Assembly: GCF_002022685.1 (NCBI RefSeq)
Contig: NZ_CP019789.1
Coordinates: 124,001-188,000, forward strand
DNA length: 64,000 nucleotides
DNA from: Bartonella schoenbuchensis R1
Lineage (GTDB): Bacteria > Pseudomonadota > Alphaproteobacteria > Rhizobiales > Rhizobiaceae
Direction of reading: 5' to 3'
Positions within the stretch are counted from its first letter, which is position 1. Each line of letters opens with the position of its first letter. Below the pieces are notes generated by a model. It ran no database searches. It had not been told where the DNA came from and was given only the letters and a program-made list of their open reading frames with translations. The translations under genes were made by a program, and so were the position numbers. Of this stretch, positions 48,918 to 59,762 are shown in pieces.

Positions 48918-50507
48918 TTAAGGTCGTCTTGTAAAGCCAAAACTAATACGGCACAATAGCATAAGAATGAATAAGATGAAAGTAGAGAATATTCTGTATT
49001 CATTGTTCCATATTAAAATAATTGGTGATGGAATCGGAGAATCAAGAAAACCAATAGCATTTTGTTCAAGAGCATCAACGATTCGTCCATAAGGGTCGAT
49101 CACAGCTGATATTCCATTGTTGGCTGCTCGTATAAGAGGTATTCCTAGTTCAACTGCACGCAGCCGTGCTTGCTGAAAATGTTGATAGGGGCCAGGTGTT
49201 ATGCCAAACCATGCATCATTTGTAACGTTAATAATTGCTTGAGGAGGAGGGCCTTTAAAAGTCATTTCATGGGGAAATATGGCTTCATAGCAAATGAGAG
49301 GAAGATAAGAAAATCCATTTGGCATCATAACAGTTTGGCGCTCAGAAGCAGAGCTATATCCACCAATTTTATCGGCAATGGCATTTAATCCAATTTTATT
49401 CCATAAACTTTGATAGGGGAGGTATTCACCAAAAGGGACCAGATGGAGTTTATCGGAAGCGTTAAGAATATTGCCTTTGGCGTCAATGACTTCAATTGTA
49501 TTAAAATATTGTGTTTGGGCATTAGGGGAGTCAGTATTGGCTCGCACAGCACCAATAATAGCCCATTGTTGTGGCTTAAGAAGTGAGGCAATGCGCATTG
49601 TGATAGCAGAAGTACCTGTGAGAATGTAAGGAACAGATGTTTCAGGCCATACGACAAAGTCAGGCTTTAAAGTTTGATCAGTTTCTGACATTATACTTAA
49701 ATTTAGATGAGCTGTGAATATATCTTCAGGTGTAGCATTGTCTAACTTTTTATTTTGTTGGATGGAGGGTTGAACAATGCGTACCCAATAACTACTCTTT
49801 TGATAATCAGCGATATTAGGTGCTGTATTCAGTCTATAAAATCCAAAGAAGCTATGGGTTAATGTAAGTAGAAAACAAAGAATAAGTGCAGATTTCTTTT
49901 TTTCATTCGTGAATAAAACTGTAGGTAAACTATAGACTAAAACAGCAAGAATGTTCATTCCGTAAAGCCCTACAATCATATCTGATTGCATGAGTATCGG
50001 GGTTGGCATAGCCGTATAGCCAAGTGCATTCCATGGAAATCCTGTAAACAAGATGGCGCGTAGCCATTCTGCTAGTCCCAGTGCAAAAGCAAGGACAAAG
50101 AAGCGTGCTATCCCTTTTGTCCATAACCAACCAACAATAAGACCAGCAAAAGCCCAATAAAGAGCAAGATAAGCAGGAAGACCAAAAACAACAAATGGTA
50201 TTGTCCAAGCATAAGTAATCGGATCTATCAATAAAGCATTGCTTGTCCACCAAAGGCTGCAAACAAAATAACCAAAGCCAAAATTTCCGCAGGTTAATGC
50301 ACTTATCAAAAGGCGTTTTTTGAGATTTTGAATAGCATAGATTGCATCAAGTAAGATAACAAAGACAGGAAAAGTTAAAAAGCTGACAGGTGTCAAGTAA
50401 AAAGGTGGGAGCGCAAAAGATGTGAGTGCACCACATAAAAAAACACATATTTGCCGTTTCCAGCCAGTGATAGAAAGTAGAAAAGCTGTGAGCTTATTAA
50501 CAAGCAC
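48918..50507 (-). CDS. lnt: Apolipoprotein N-acyltransferase
   Basis: The 529-residue inner-membrane enzyme adds the third acyl chain to lipoproteins. Six or so N-terminal helices (about residues 15-220) precede a nitrilase-like periplasmic domain that carries the catalytic triad: Glu in FVVWPETSVPY, Lys in KLHLVPFGEYLPY and Cys in LPLICYEAIFP. One more helix anchors the C-terminus. It follows corC by 7 bases. It supports maturation of lipoproteins such as CyoA in this window. Confidence 0.95.
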   Translation of the reverse strand: MLVNKLTAFLLSITGWKRQICVFLCGALTSFALPPFYLTPVSFLTFPVFVILLDAIYAIQNLKKRLLISALTCGNFGFGYFVCSLWWTSNALLIDPITYAWTIPFVVFGLPAYLALYWAFAGLIVGWLWTKGIARFFVLAFALGLAEWLRAILFTGFPWNALGYTAMPTPILMQSDMIVGLYGMNILAVLVYSLPTVLFTNEKKKSALILCFLLTLTHSFFGFYRLNTAPNIADYQKSSYWVRIVQPSIQQNKKLDNATPEDIFTAHLNLSIMSETDQTLKPDFVVWPETSVPYILTGTSAITMRIASLLKPQQWAIIGAVRANTDSPNAQTQYFNTIEVIDAKGNILNASDKLHLVPFGEYLPYQSLWNKIGLNAIADKIGGYSSASERQTVMMPNGFSYLPLICYEAIFPHEMTFKGPPPQAIINVTNDAWFGITPGPYQHFQQARLRAVELGIPLIRAANNGISAVIDPYGRIVDALEQNAIGFLDSPIPSPIILIWNNEYRIFSTFILFILMLLCRISFGFTRRP

Positions 50508-50514
50508 TTGATCA

Positions 50515-51543
50515 TCACCCTTTTAAAGTAGCCTCTTCAGTTAAGTGCTCATTTTCTGGGATACGAACAATGCGTAATCGCTTAATCCGGCGTTTATCAG
50601 CTTCTAAAATACGGAATTTGTAGCCAGGTATAGCTTCAATGATTTCACCTTTTGAAGGAATGCGGTCAAGAATGGAAACAATCAAACCACCAATGGTGTC
50701 GACTTCATCACCATATTCTCCTACAATGAAATCAGGACCGAGAGCTTTTTCCACATCTTCTAATTCAGTTCTTGCATCAACAAGCCATTTATTATCGGGT
50801 TCACGCACAATAACATTGTTGATATTGTCGTGTTCATCTTCAATATCACCAACGATGAGCTCAACAATATCTTCCATAGAAACTAAACCGTCTGTGCCAC
50901 CATATTCATCAATAACCAAAGCCATTTGTGTTCGTGTAGCTTGCATACGTGTTAATAATTTACTAGCAAGCATAGAGCTTGGAACAAATAAAACCGTCCG
51001 AATAAGATCTAGTTTACCAATTGGGGTATCTAAACCGTCTGTATGGTTTAACTGAAGTGGAACAGATTTTTGCCCATTTTTGTTGGAAGTTGAACTGGTA
51101 ATAAAGCGGGTTATATGACTAAGAATATCACGAATATGGATTATACCTCGTGGATCATCTAAAGTTTCAGCATAAACAGGCATACGAGAATAACCAATTT
51201 TTTCGAAACATTCGAGAGCTTCCCCAAGAGGGGTATTTATTTCTAATGCTTCGATTTCAGAGCGTGGGATCATCACATCATCAATGCGTGTTTCACGCAA
51301 GCGTAAGATATTGTGCAGCATAATACGCTCTTCGGGTGAGAAGAGTGTTGCGTCATCTTCATTGTGAGCAGCAAGGGCATCAGTTAAATCATCACGCAGT
51401 GATGTGGAGTTACGTCCACGTAAGAATGAAAACAAATGGCTCAGAAATGAATTTTTTTCTATATGATTTGTTCGTTGAGAGGAGGCTCCTTCAGTATGAG
51501 AAGATATTTGGTTGTTATTGTGTGTATTGATTTTATCCACCAT
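50515..51543 (-). CDS. corC: CBS/CorC-HlyC domain protein
   Basis: The 342-residue protein has two CBS domains (about residues 90-230; TRIDDVMIPRSEIEALE, ALVIDEYGGTDGLVSMEDIVELIVGDIEDEHD) and a C-terminal CorC/HlyC domain (VGEYGDEVDTIGGLIVSILDRIPSKGEIIEAIPGYKFRILEADKRRIKRLRI). It lacks the N-terminal membrane domain, so it is the soluble form usually called CorC (also TlyC or YbeX), found with ybeY and lnt. The role in magnesium or cobalt efflux is inferred from family work. It lies between ybeY and lnt. Confidence 0.93.
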   Translation of the reverse strand: MVDKINTHNNNQISSHTEGASSQRTNHIEKNSFLSHLFSFLRGRNSTSLRDDLTDALAAHNEDDATLFSPEERIMLHNILRLRETRIDDVMIPRSEIEALEINTPLGEALECFEKIGYSRMPVYAETLDDPRGIIHIRDILSHITRFITSSTSNKNGQKSVPLQLNHTDGLDTPIGKLDLIRTVLFVPSSMLASKLLTRMQATRTQMALVIDEYGGTDGLVSMEDIVELIVGDIEDEHDNINNVIVREPDNKWLVDARTELEDVEKALGPDFIVGEYGDEVDTIGGLIVSILDRIPSKGEIIEAIPGYKFRILEADKRRIKRLRIVRIPENEHLTEEATLKG

Positions 51544-51643
51544 GGTCCTAAGATTTTCTAAGCCTTTTTTTTATAATATAACGCGTAAGATGTTTTAAGC
51601 TTTATTGTATAATATCGGTTTTTAAAGTTTGATTTTTATCATT

Positions 51644-52120
51644 TTAAAGTAACTCAGTATAGGGATTTTTTATGGAAAGCTTGCTGAGGATTTCTCTTTC
51701 TAACATTTCCATTTGATTAGCTTCATCATTTGTTTCATGATTGTAACCAAGAAGATGGAGGAGGCCATGAACAATCATATGCGTCAGGTGGTCTTGAAAT
51801 GATTTCCCTTCTTCTTTTGCTTCTCTCATAATAGTCTCCCTTGCAATGATGATATCACCAAGCATAGGTTTAGGATTTTGTCCAACTTTGAGAGGAAAAG
51901 CAGGAAAGGATAAAACATTGGTGGGTTTGTTTTGAGAGCGCCATTGTGCATTGATTTGTGCTATGTGATCGTCATTTGTAAAAAGCAAGCTGAGTTCACT
52001 TGTTACTTGGTTTAATGATAAATGATGCATTGTGGTGGTTAATGCTTTTGTGGTGATGTCATAAAGTACGTCCTCATTATCCCACTCAGAATCTTCAATA
52101 GTTATATCAATAGTAATCAT
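51644..52120 (-). CDS. ybeY: YbeY endoribonuclease / rRNA maturation factor
   Basis: The 158-residue metalloprotein carries the zinc-binding H-x3-H-x5-H motif as [11 protein letters not shown] (His118, His122, His128), the family hallmark. The [14 protein letters not shown] and [12 protein letters not shown] segments are also present. YbeY acts in 16S rRNA 3'-end maturation and ribosome quality control. It starts 19 bases after phoH, in the conserved phoH-ybeY-corC-lnt order. Confidence 0.96.
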   Translation of the reverse strand: MITIDITIEDSEWDNEDVLYDITTKALTTTMHHLSLNQVTSELSLLFTNDDHIAQINAQWRSQNKPTNVLSFPAFPLKVGQNPKPMLGDIIIARETIMREAKEEGKSFQDHLTHMIVHGLLHLLGYNHETNDEANQMEMLEREILSKLSIKNPYTELL

Positions 52121-52139
52121 GGTGGATTTAATTCATTTT

Positions 52140-53240
52140 TCAATCAAGATCATTAGAATGATACTTTTTTGCTTGTTTGCCAGAATCGCGATCATAAGCG
52201 CGGACAATAGCAGCAACAAGAGGATGGCGTACAATATCTTTTTCGTCAAAACGAACGATCGAAATATTTTCTATATCTGAAAGAATGCGAATTGCTTCTG
52301 TTAAACCTGACTTTTGCCCTGCCGGAAGATCAATTTGGCTTATATCACCTGTAACAACAACACGCGCTCCTTCTCCAAGACGTGTGAGAAACATTTTCAT
52401 TTGCATGGGTGTAGTATTTTGTGCTTCATCAAGGATGATAGCTGAATGAACAAGTGTTCGTCCGCGCATAAAAGCAAGAGGAGCAATTTCTATGACTCCA
52501 GAAGCTAAAATGCGTTCTACCTTTTCAGCAGACATCATATCGTAAAGGGCGTCATAAAGCGGGCGTAAATAGGGATCAACTTTTTCTTTGAGGTCACCAG
52601 GAAGAAAACCAAGACGTTCCCCAGTTTCAACTGCAGGACGTGAGAGGATAATTCGTTCAATAATACCGCGTTCTAAGAGCGTTACAGCGTGAACAACAGC
52701 AAGATATGTTTTGCCGGTTCCTGCTGGACCTATACCAAAAACAAGCTCAGAACACTCCATTGCTCGTAGATAAGCCTCTTGCGTTGGGGTGCGAGGATAG
52801 ATTGTTTTTTTATGAGTGCTCAACTGTATTGGTACATGTTTTGTCGTAGATTGAATTGTTTTTGGAGACTTTTGCTTTTCATTTGGCAAATTTGCCATAG
52901 TGAGTGCACTTTCTGTATCTGATAAAGTAAGCTCTTGACGTGTTTTTGCTAGTTTATAGAGCTGGCCTAATGCATATTGCGCGTGTTTTGTAGCAGCAGC
53001 ACTTCCACGGATTGAAACTTTGTTACCGCGCGGGTAAATGTTAAGTCCGAGTTTTTGTTCAATATAAGAAAGATTTTCATCGAATTTTCCAAAAACCATT
53101 TTTGCATAGTTGTTATTTTCAAAAGTTAAAACAATATGATCAGTTTCCGATAAGCTCGTTTTTTCAAAGATATTAATGTTTTTGGGGGAGGCATTTATTG
53201 CCTTTTTAATGTGTTTTGGTTTTTCGGTTGATACTTTCAA
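52140..53240 (-). CDS. phoH: PhoH-family ATPase
   Basis: The 366-residue protein has Walker A GIGPAGTGKTYLAVVHAVTLL (about residues 167-187), the RIILSRPAVETGERLGFLPGDLKEKVDPYLRPLYDALYD segment and Walker B SAIILDEAQNTTPMQMKMFL. The N-terminal extension of about 60 residues is not conserved. PhoH-like proteins are RNA-associated ATPases, possibly helicases; the gene is regularly next to ybeY. It follows miaB by 109 bases. The symbol follows common usage; phoL or ybeZ is also used. Confidence 0.93.
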   Translation of the reverse strand: MKVSTEKPKHIKKAINASPKNINIFEKTSLSETDHIVLTFENNNYAKMVFGKFDENLSYIEQKLGLNIYPRGNKVSIRGSAAATKHAQYALGQLYKLAKTRQELTLSDTESALTMANLPNEKQKSPKTIQSTTKHVPIQLSTHKKTIYPRTPTQEAYLRAMECSELVFGIGPAGTGKTYLAVVHAVTLLERGIIERIILSRPAVETGERLGFLPGDLKEKVDPYLRPLYDALYDMMSAEKVERILASGVIEIAPLAFMRGRTLVHSAIILDEAQNTTPMQMKMFLTRLGEGARVVVTGDISQIDLPAGQKSGLTEAIRILSDIENISIVRFDEKDIVRHPLVAAIVRAYDRDSGKQAKKYHSNDLD

Positions 53241-53349
53241 CCTATTCTCCTGTGTTGTTTAAGTATGATACATTTAAGATATAATTTTTTTCTTTAAAAA
53301 TAAAAGAGTTTTTTAAGTTAATACTTTGAACAAAACTTTAGGAGTGTTT

Positions 53350-54726
53350 TTAAATATTCACTTTTTCTCCGACGAAACTGTTTGGACTCGCATTTTTAAT
53401 ATGAATTTCCATAATAGTGCCTGTAGAGACTTGTGCATCTACAACAACAGGTAAAAGCCAAGGAGAGCGACCTACCATTTGCCCAAGATGGCGACCAGAT
53501 TTTTCAATAAGGATATTGGTTTTTTGACCAATTTTAGAACGTAAAAATGTATGTTGCTGGTCAAGAAGGAGTGCTTGTAAACGTTGAAGGCGAGAATTTT
53601 TCACAGTTTCATCGACATGGTTTTTCATTGTTGCACCAGGTGTTCCAGGACGGGGGGAATATTTAAAAGAATAAGCTGAACTGTAACCCACTTGTTTAAT
53701 GAGTTTAATGGTTTCTTCAAAATCTTCATCAGTTTCACCTGGGAATCCCACAATAAAATCGCCTGAAAAAGCAATATCTGGTCGTGCGGTACGAATTTTT
53801 TCAATAAGTTTAAGATAATGAATACTTTTGTGTTGGCGATTCATTGCTTTTAAGATACGATCTGAACCAGATTGGACAGGAAGGTGCAGATAAGGCATAA
53901 GCATATCAAGATCGCGATGTGCAGCAATAAGGCTGTCATCCATATCACGTGGATGGCTGGTTGTATAACGCAAACGCTTTAAACCATCAAGTTTGGCAAG
54001 ATGATAGAGAAGGTCACCAAGGCGCCAAGTTTTGCCATTAGCACTTTGTCCATGCCAGCCATTTACATTTTGCCCCAAAAGCGTAATTTCTTTGACACCA
54101 GCTTCAATAAGTTGGATGGCTTCATGAGTAATTTGTTCAACAGGTCGTGATGTTTCAGCACCCCGTGTATAAGGAACAACACAAAAGGTGCAAAATTTGT
54201 CACATCCTTCTTGTATTGTTAAAAATGCGCTAACACCCCGTTTTTGCACAGCATGTTTATTATGAGGTGGTAAATGAGTAAATTTATCTTCAACAGCATA
54301 ATTCGTTTCAACGATTTTTTTTCCTTGTTTGGCCTGTTTTAATAACTCTGGCAAGCGATGATACATTTGCGGTCCAACAACAAGATCTACTGTTGGCGCA
54401 CGACGCAAGATTTCATCTCCTTCGGCTTGTGCAACACAGCCCGTCACACCAATTATTAAAGGTTTATCAGGTGCACGTTTTTGACGTATCATCCGCAAGC
54501 GACCAAGATCAGAATAAAGTTTTTCTGCTGCTTTTTCACGAATATGGCAGGTGTTAACAAGAATAAGGTCAGCATCATTTGGTGTTTGTGTAGTTACATA
54601 ACCTTCGGCACTAAGACTATCATTCATTCGTTGGCTGTCATAAGTATTCATTTGACAGCCGTAGGTTTTGATAAAAACCTTTTGGGGAGAAATAGAAAGT
54701 GTATTCTTAAGATGCGACTGCTTCAT
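53350..54726 (-). CDS. miaB: tRNA-2-methylthio-N6-dimethylallyladenosine synthase
   Basis: The 458-residue radical SAM methylthiotransferase modifies A37 of tRNAs that read UNN codons. The N-terminal domain carries Cys24 (YGCQMN), a Cys in [13 protein letters not shown] and one in [10 protein letters not shown] for the auxiliary cluster. The radical SAM motif CxxxCxxC is Cys175, Cys179, Cys182 in [15 protein letters not shown] domain ends the protein. It follows rimI by 31 bases and precedes phoH, as in many rhizobia. Confidence 0.96.
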   Translation of the reverse strand: MKQSHLKNTLSISPQKVFIKTYGCQMNTYDSQRMNDSLSAEGYVTTQTPNDADLILVNTCHIREKAAEKLYSDLGRLRMIRQKRAPDKPLIIGVTGCVAQAEGDEILRRAPTVDLVVGPQMYHRLPELLKQAKQGKKIVETNYAVEDKFTHLPPHNKHAVQKRGVSAFLTIQEGCDKFCTFCVVPYTRGAETSRPVEQITHEAIQLIEAGVKEITLLGQNVNGWHGQSANGKTWRLGDLLYHLAKLDGLKRLRYTTSHPRDMDDSLIAAHRDLDMLMPYLHLPVQSGSDRILKAMNRQHKSIHYLKLIEKIRTARPDIAFSGDFIVGFPGETDEDFEETIKLIKQVGYSSAYSFKYSPRPGTPGATMKNHVDETVKNSRLQRLQALLLDQQHTFLRSKIGQKTNILIEKSGRHLGQMVGRSPWLLPVVVDAQVSTGTIMEIHIKNASPNSFVGEKVNI

Positions 54727-54757
54727 GATGCATTCCTAAACGCTTTTTGTATAAATC

Positions 54758-55249
54758 TCAATCTGTTTGCTTAAAAGTTTTTTGCATGATGATTGCATTT
54801 TTGCGGCCATTTGGTGATTGATAGTAAGCAAGACGTTTAGCAATCTTTTTGAATTCAAAATGCTGATAAAGAGCCAAGGCAGAAAGATTGGTTTCTTCAA
54901 CTTCTAAAAATAGCTTTGCGGCACGTGCATGTTGAAGATAACAAAGTATACTATCGACAAGCAAAGAGCCAATTCCTTGTCTTTGGTAATGAGGTTGGAC
55001 AGCAATTGTAATAATTTCTGCTTCATCAAGAATAAAACGGCATAGACAAAATCCTAAAATTTGATCAGGCTGATTAATAAGGTAAACTTTGTAGCCAAAA
55101 ATAGAATGATCTTTTAAAAAAGTATCAAATGTTTGTTCTTCCCAAGCTGGAATAAAACAATTTTGGTGAATTTGATGAAGAAGAGCGCTATCATCAGTTT
55201 GTAGCGATGCAATCTCAAAATGTTTTTTTATGGATGAAACTTTAGCCAT
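54758..55249 (-). CDS. rimI: Ribosomal-protein-alanine N-acetyltransferase-like GNAT protein
   Basis: The protein has the GNAT fold with the acetyl-CoA motif EIITIAVQPHYQRQGIGSLLVDSILCYL and a C-terminal LEVEETNLSALALYQHFEFKKIAKRLAYY segment, as in RimI. It acetylates ribosomal protein S18 in E. coli; other substrates are possible. The frame is open to 55357, but that would overlap tsaB by 116 bases. I use the ATG at 55249 (MAKVSSIKKHF), which overlaps the tsaB stop by 8 bases. It is placed between tsaB and miaB. Confidence 0.88.
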   Translation of the reverse strand: MAKVSSIKKHFEIASLQTDDSALLHQIHQNCFIPAWEEQTFDTFLKDHSIFGYKVYLINQPDQILGFCLCRFILDEAEIITIAVQPHYQRQGIGSLLVDSILCYLQHARAAKLFLEVEETNLSALALYQHFEFKKIAKRLAYYQSPNGRKNAIIMQKTFKQTD

Positions 55250-55931
55250 TATTTTTTCGTGGTAAGACAAAACTGGCGTTTTGTTTTGCGTCAGCATCGC
55301 GTAAATAAAGTGGGCGAGGTGCAGCTTGTGGCTGTTTGTTTGCCGCAAGGTGAGCATAGGTTAAAACATCAGCCGCTTCACATGGAATGAGATCTGATAT
55401 GGTTGTGGTGTTTATTTTATTGTTTTTGATGTACGAAGCGATAATATCAGCAGCTGGACCAGTTAATACTGTTTGTTGTGGTAAAGCTGCGACGATATTC
55501 TCAAGTGTTTGTAAGCCAGGCACACATAAAGCTGTAAGGTCTTTGTTAAAATTTTGATAATAGAACATTCCTCTACCAGCTTCAATGACAACAGTGATTG
55601 TTGACATGGCATTTTTATTAATTGCTTGTGCTGCTAATGCTTCAAGTGTACTCACCCCAATGGCTGGTACTTCTAGTGCTAATGCTAAAGCTCTTGCAGT
55701 TGAAACACCTGTACGTACACCTGTAAATGATCCAGGTCCGATATTAATGGCGATCCGATCAATTTGATCAAATGTGATGTCGGTTTGGTCAATTATTTGT
55801 GCAATTTGACCGATGAGTTTTTCAGCATGGCCTTTGGAAATGCGTTCGCTGATACGCGCAATAACAGCTTGATGGCGGGTAAGTGCAACGGCACAATAAA
55901 TTGAAGCGGTGTCTATAGCAAGGATGAACAT
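55242..55931 (-). CDS. tsaB: TsaB, tRNA threonylcarbamoyladenosine synthesis protein
   Basis: The 229-residue ASKHA-fold protein has MFILAIDTASIYCAVAL at the start, SKGHAEKLIGQIAQIIDQ and INIGPGSFTGVRTGVSTARALALALEVPAIGVSTLEALA, all typical of TsaB (YeaZ). It partners TsaD and TsaE in making t6A at position 37 of ANN-decoding tRNAs. It leads the tsaB-rimI-miaB group, which mixes tRNA and ribosome modification. A 600-base spacer separates it from recR. Confidence 0.94.
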   Translation of the reverse strand: MFILAIDTASIYCAVALTRHQAVIARISERISKGHAEKLIGQIAQIIDQTDITFDQIDRIAINIGPGSFTGVRTGVSTARALALALEVPAIGVSTLEALAAQAINKNAMSTITVVIEAGRGMFYYQNFNKDLTALCVPGLQTLENIVAALPQQTVLTGPAADIIASYIKNNKINTTTISDLIPCEAADVLTYAHLAANKQPQAAPRPLYLRDADAKQNASFVLPRKNNG

Positions 55932-56529
55932 GAACGCATTTTTTTAACTGGATATAACAACAGATAAATAATTAGTTATAGTTTTTTGAGTATTTTTATT
56001 TTGTATATTTTGCAATGTTTGAAGACAATTGCAATATTAATAAACATTACGTTTTTGGAAATATTTTTCAGACTAGATTAGTGTTTAATGTGTGTCTTGG
56101 TATAGCATGGCAAAAGTGTACGCAAGGGTATCACTAAAAATATTAAAATTATCAAGGAGTAACCGAAAAAGAACCATAAAGTTCATATGCAGCATTAGAA
56201 GAATATGGCAAATATGGAAATCCAAGGTTATTTAGATTTTAAGCCACAGGATATTTTACTAAAAAGACAATTATTACTCTGAAATGTGTGGTATTGTACA
56301 AACTAGTCAATTAATGAATTCTAATAAAACTGCCAAAGCTTTCAAACTGTGTTTCTGTATAAGCTATTTTTCTATAATTTTTAAGTTATACGCTCAGTCT
56401 TAAGTGTGTATATTATTAAAGCACGATCACAATTTATGAGAAGAGATAATCTCTTAACTATAGTCTTTTTAATATTTTCTCCTTTAAAAATACCATGGGA
56501 GAAATAACAAGATAATAGAAAATTAGATT
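55932..56529. other. AT-rich spacer between recR and tsaB
   Basis: These 598 bases hold no gene-like frame and no RNA signature. They must contain the tsaB promoter and the recR 3' end. I see no recognisable gene remnant. Confidence 0.5.
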
Positions 56530-57135
56530 TTAAAGATTGGTTCTCGCTCGTAGTGCTGCAGCTAAGGTTCCATCGTCAAGATAATCTAGTTCACCACCTA
56601 CTGGTACTCCATGGGCAAGCCGGGTAATTTTAATTGAAAAATTAGACAGTTGATCGGTGATATAATGCGCTGTTGTTTGCCCTTCAACAGTTGCATTAAC
56701 AGCTAGAATAACTTCTGTAATTGAATCATTAATAACACGGTTTATTAAAGAAGTGATGTTGAGTTCATCTGGGCCTATTCCATCCAATGGGGATAGTCGT
56801 CCACCTAATACATGGTAACGCGCTGGTAAAATTCCGGCTCGTTCAAGAGCCCAGAGATCAGAAATATCTTCAACAACAATAATCGTTGTATTATCACGGC
56901 GAGGGTCTGTACAAATCAAACAAGGATCAGTTGTATCCACATTGCCACAAATAGAACAAATGCTTACTTTGTTTACAGCTTCTTGTATTGCTGCCCCTAA
57001 TGGCTCCAATAGTATTTCTTTTTTCTTGATGAGATGAAGGGCAGCACGGCGTGCTGAACGCGGTCCAAGACCTGGTATTCGCGCTAAAAGTTGAATGAGG
57101 CGCTCAATTTCAGGGCCTGCAATGTGTTGAGACAT
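56530..57135 (-). CDS. recR: Recombination protein RecR
   Basis: The 201-residue protein has the N-terminal helix-hairpin-helix ([17 protein letters not shown]), a zinc finger with Cys60, Cys63, Cys72 and Cys75 ([16 protein letters not shown]), and a Toprim domain ([35 protein letters not shown]). It works with RecF and RecO to load RecA at gaps; recF is at 16 kb. It follows ybaB by 36 bases, in the common dnaX-ybaB-recR order. Confidence 0.96.
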   Translation of the reverse strand: MSQHIAGPEIERLIQLLARIPGLGPRSARRAALHLIKKKEILLEPLGAAIQEAVNKVSICSICGNVDTTDPCLICTDPRRDNTTIIVVEDISDLWALERAGILPARYHVLGGRLSPLDGIGPDELNITSLINRVINDSITEVILAVNATVEGQTTAHYITDQLSNFSIKITRLAHGVPVGGELDYLDDGTLAAALRARTNL

Positions 57136-57171
57136 ACCATTATTCCAAAAGATTAAATTAAAGCCACTTTA

Positions 57172-57495
57172 TTAAAACGGAAGCTTGAAACCTGGTGGAA
57201 TCGGTAAACCTGCTGTTATACTTTGTGTTTTTTCTGCTATAGCCGTTTCAATTTTTGCTTTAGCTTCATTATGAGCTGCCATAATGAGATCTTCAAGTAT
57301 TTCAACCTCTTCAGGATTGATTAGTGACGGGTCAATTTTGATTGCTGATATAATATTTTTACCATTTAAGGTAATACTAACGAGCCCGCCGCCGGCTGTA
57401 CCTGTTATATGCAAATTAGCCAAATCATCTTGCATTTGCTGCATTTTTTCTTGCATTTCTTTGGCTTTTTTCATCATGCCCATCATATCACGCAT
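57172..57495 (-). CDS. YbaB/EbfC nucleoid-associated protein
   Basis: The 107-residue protein has the YbaB start [43 protein letters not shown] and the [25 protein letters not shown] helix. It is a small DNA-binding protein that forms tweezer-like dimers. It starts 14 bases after dnaX and is followed by recR, so all three are probably cotranscribed. Confidence 0.94.
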   Translation of the reverse strand: MRDMMGMMKKAKEMQEKMQQMQDDLANLHITGTAGGGLVSITLNGKNIISAIKIDPSLINPEEVEILEDLIMAAHNEAKAKIETAIAEKTQSITAGLPIPPGFKLPF

Positions 57496-57509
57496 AGTAA
57501 TTAATTTCC

Positions 57510-59438
57510 TTATTCATCATTTGTATGATCATCGTTTTCATTGTCGAAGATATGAGGAGTTAAATCAAGATCATTTTCTTGTTTATTCAGACGAATATCG
57601 ACAATTTTTGCTCCTGGAAAATGGTTGAGAATTGTTGCTATATCAGGATCTGTTTCTACATCAGAAAAAAGAGCCCTTTGAGCGGCTGCGCTTTCTTCTT
57701 GTAAAGTTGGTCCTCCCCCTTCAGTGACGAAGGTTATTGTCCATTTTTTTTCAGTCCATTGATGTAACATTTTTTTTATATCACGGGCTAGTGAACGCGG
57801 AGCATTTTCAGCAAGTCTTAATGTTATATGCCCTGGTTCAAAAGAAACAGGATGAACAAATTCTTTAATAAGCAATTTGAAATGTGTTTCGCGGTGTTGT
57901 TCAGCTAAATTAACGATATCATGTAGGGAGTTTATATTTAAGAATTTTTGTTCTGTTGTTTCCGTTTCTGGTTGAGAAGAAGCGTACGGTAAATGAACAA
58001 TGTTGTTAGAAGATTCGATAGTTTGAATGTTATCAAGGCTTTCTGTTGTTTTAAAAGAATCTGTATTTTCAGGAGTTTGAATCTTGAATGATTCTATTGG
58101 TTGAACGGAAAGGCTGGGTTGATTAGTTACGACTGTTTTTAAATTATGTTGGTTTTGCTGTGAGTTTGAAATTTGTGAGAAAGAGTGAGTCTGTCCACCA
58201 CCAGCTTTTACGCTATGGTTTACATTGTTGGCTTCTTGATGGGGATTATTTTCGGTAATTGTGAGAGATGTTTTTTCTTGTGTGAGTTTTTTCAACGCTT
58301 CATCAAGAGTTGGCAGGTCAGCAGTGTGGGTAAGGCGAATCAATATCATTTCAGCAGCTTGAATAGGGCGTGCAGCTTTATTGACCTCCTGTAAGCCTTT
58401 GAGCAAAATTTGCCAGTTTCTGGAAAGAACGGGAATAGAAAGTTTTTGTGAAAAGTCTAAACCTCTTAAACGTTCCTCTTCTGTTAAGAAGAGATCTCCA
58501 GCTATCTCTGGTGTCAAACGCAACCGCGTGACCAAATGGTTGAAGTCAGACAATTCTGTTAATATCATAAAAGGGTCGGCACCTGCATCATACTGGCTAC
58601 GTAATTCACTCAATGCACTGACAATATTTCCTTTCATAACAAATTCAAACAGATCAATAATACGCGCTTGATCAGCTAGTCCTAACATTGTGCGTACTGA
58701 AACAGTACTGACTTTACCATTGCTATAGGCAATAGCTTGGTCAAAAATAGACAAAGCGTCACGTGCAGACCCTTCTGCAGCACGAACGATTAGAGATAAA
58801 GCTTGATCTTCTACTTTAATTTTTTCATGTTTAGCAATTTTACGCAAGTACTCTACTAAAACTGCTGATTCAATACGCCGTAAATCAAAACGCTGGCAGC
58901 GTGAAAGGATTGTAATAGGGACTTTGCGAATTTCTGTTGTTGCAAAAATAAATTTTATATGGGGTGGTGGTTCTTCAAGCGTTTTTAATAGGCCATTAAA
59001 TGCTTGTGTTGAAAGCATATGAATTTCGTCGATAATGTATATTTTATAGCGCGCAGAAACAGGACGGTAACGTATTTGTTCAATAATTTCACGAATATCG
59101 TCAATGCCAGTGTGCGAGGCAGCATCCATTTCTATAACGTCAATATGTCGGCCTTCAATAATTTGTGCACAATGTTCACCAAGTGTATTAAGTGCAATAG
59201 TGGGTTGGTCAATATCTTTTGTTTTGTAGTTGAGCGCACGCGCTAAAATGCGTGCTGTTGTGGTTTTTCCTACTCCACGAATTCCTGTTAACATCCACGC
59301 TTGTGCAATGCGTCCTGTCTCAAAAGCATTAGTAAGGGTGCGCACCATTGCTTCTTGACCAATGAGGTCAGAGAAATTTTGAGGCCGATATTTGCGAGCG
59401 AGAACACGATAAGTCGTTGCTGCAGGCAGTTTTTCCAT
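57510..59438 (-). CDS. dnaX: DNA polymerase III subunits tau/gamma
   Basis: The clamp-loader ATPase has Walker [20 protein letters not shown], Walker [28 protein letters not shown] and sensor [26 protein letters not shown]. The cysteine zinc module of E. coli DnaX is largely lost: only one Cys remains ([23 protein letters not shown]), which I recall as usual in this lineage. The C-terminal tau domains run to about residue 642. I use the ATG at 59438 ([20 protein letters not shown]); the frame is open to 59534, but the extra residues are not conserved. It follows the SRP RNA gene. Confidence 0.94.
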   Translation of the reverse strand: MEKLPAATTYRVLARKYRPQNFSDLIGQEAMVRTLTNAFETGRIAQAWMLTGIRGVGKTTTARILARALNYKTKDIDQPTIALNTLGEHCAQIIEGRHIDVIEMDAASHTGIDDIREIIEQIRYRPVSARYKIYIIDEIHMLSTQAFNGLLKTLEEPPPHIKFIFATTEIRKVPITILSRCQRFDLRRIESAVLVEYLRKIAKHEKIKVEDQALSLIVRAAEGSARDALSIFDQAIAYSNGKVSTVSVRTMLGLADQARIIDLFEFVMKGNIVSALSELRSQYDAGADPFMILTELSDFNHLVTRLRLTPEIAGDLFLTEEERLRGLDFSQKLSIPVLSRNWQILLKGLQEVNKAARPIQAAEMILIRLTHTADLPTLDEALKKLTQEKTSLTITENNPHQEANNVNHSVKAGGGQTHSFSQISNSQQNQHNLKTVVTNQPSLSVQPIESFKIQTPENTDSFKTTESLDNIQTIESSNNIVHLPYASSQPETETTEQKFLNINSLHDIVNLAEQHRETHFKLLIKEFVHPVSFEPGHITLRLAENAPRSLARDIKKMLHQWTEKKWTITFVTEGGGPTLQEESAAAQRALFSDVETDPDIATILNHFPGAKIVDIRLNKQENDLDLTPHIFDNENDDHTNDE

Positions 59439-59665
59439 CAATGATTCCAATTTTAAAAGCTCTTGTAAGTATATTACAATGACATGAAAACACAGATTAA
59501 AAATATACTCTACTATAAAAGGATTTTTTCTCAATCAATTTATTTTAAGAAAATAGGATCATTTCTTAAAAACGCCCAAGATTTCTTTATTTTTGGGAGG
59601 CAGAGTACTTATCTTATCACGAAGATTTGTAAAATAGCAAAGGCGTGATTCCATTTAATAAAAGT

Positions 59666-59762
59666 GGAAGGTCGGCACGATGACCCGTACCAGAGCTCGT
59701 TAGGGCTGCTTCTTTCCAGACCTGACCCGGTTGGCGAGTAGTTCGTCCATCACCAACCTCCC
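59666..59762 (-). ncRNA. ffs: Signal recognition particle RNA, small bacterial (4.5S) type
   Basis: On the minus strand, the core GGTCAGGTCTGGAAAGAAGC followed by AGCC is the Ffh-binding symmetric and asymmetric loop region with a GGAA tetraloop. The ends pair (GGGAGGTTGG with CCGACCTTCC, including G-U pairs), forming one long hairpin of about 97 bases. The tetraloop-closing pair is U-A rather than the common C-G, a compensated change. A -10-like TATAAA at 59771-59766 lies just upstream. dnaX follows, a frequent alphaproteobacterial arrangement. Ends are approximate. Confidence 0.93.

Noticed and set aside
57510..59438. Internal dnaX frameshift producing gamma, as in E. coli
   Set aside because: I did not find a clear slippery heptamer with a following stem and nearby stop in the expected place.
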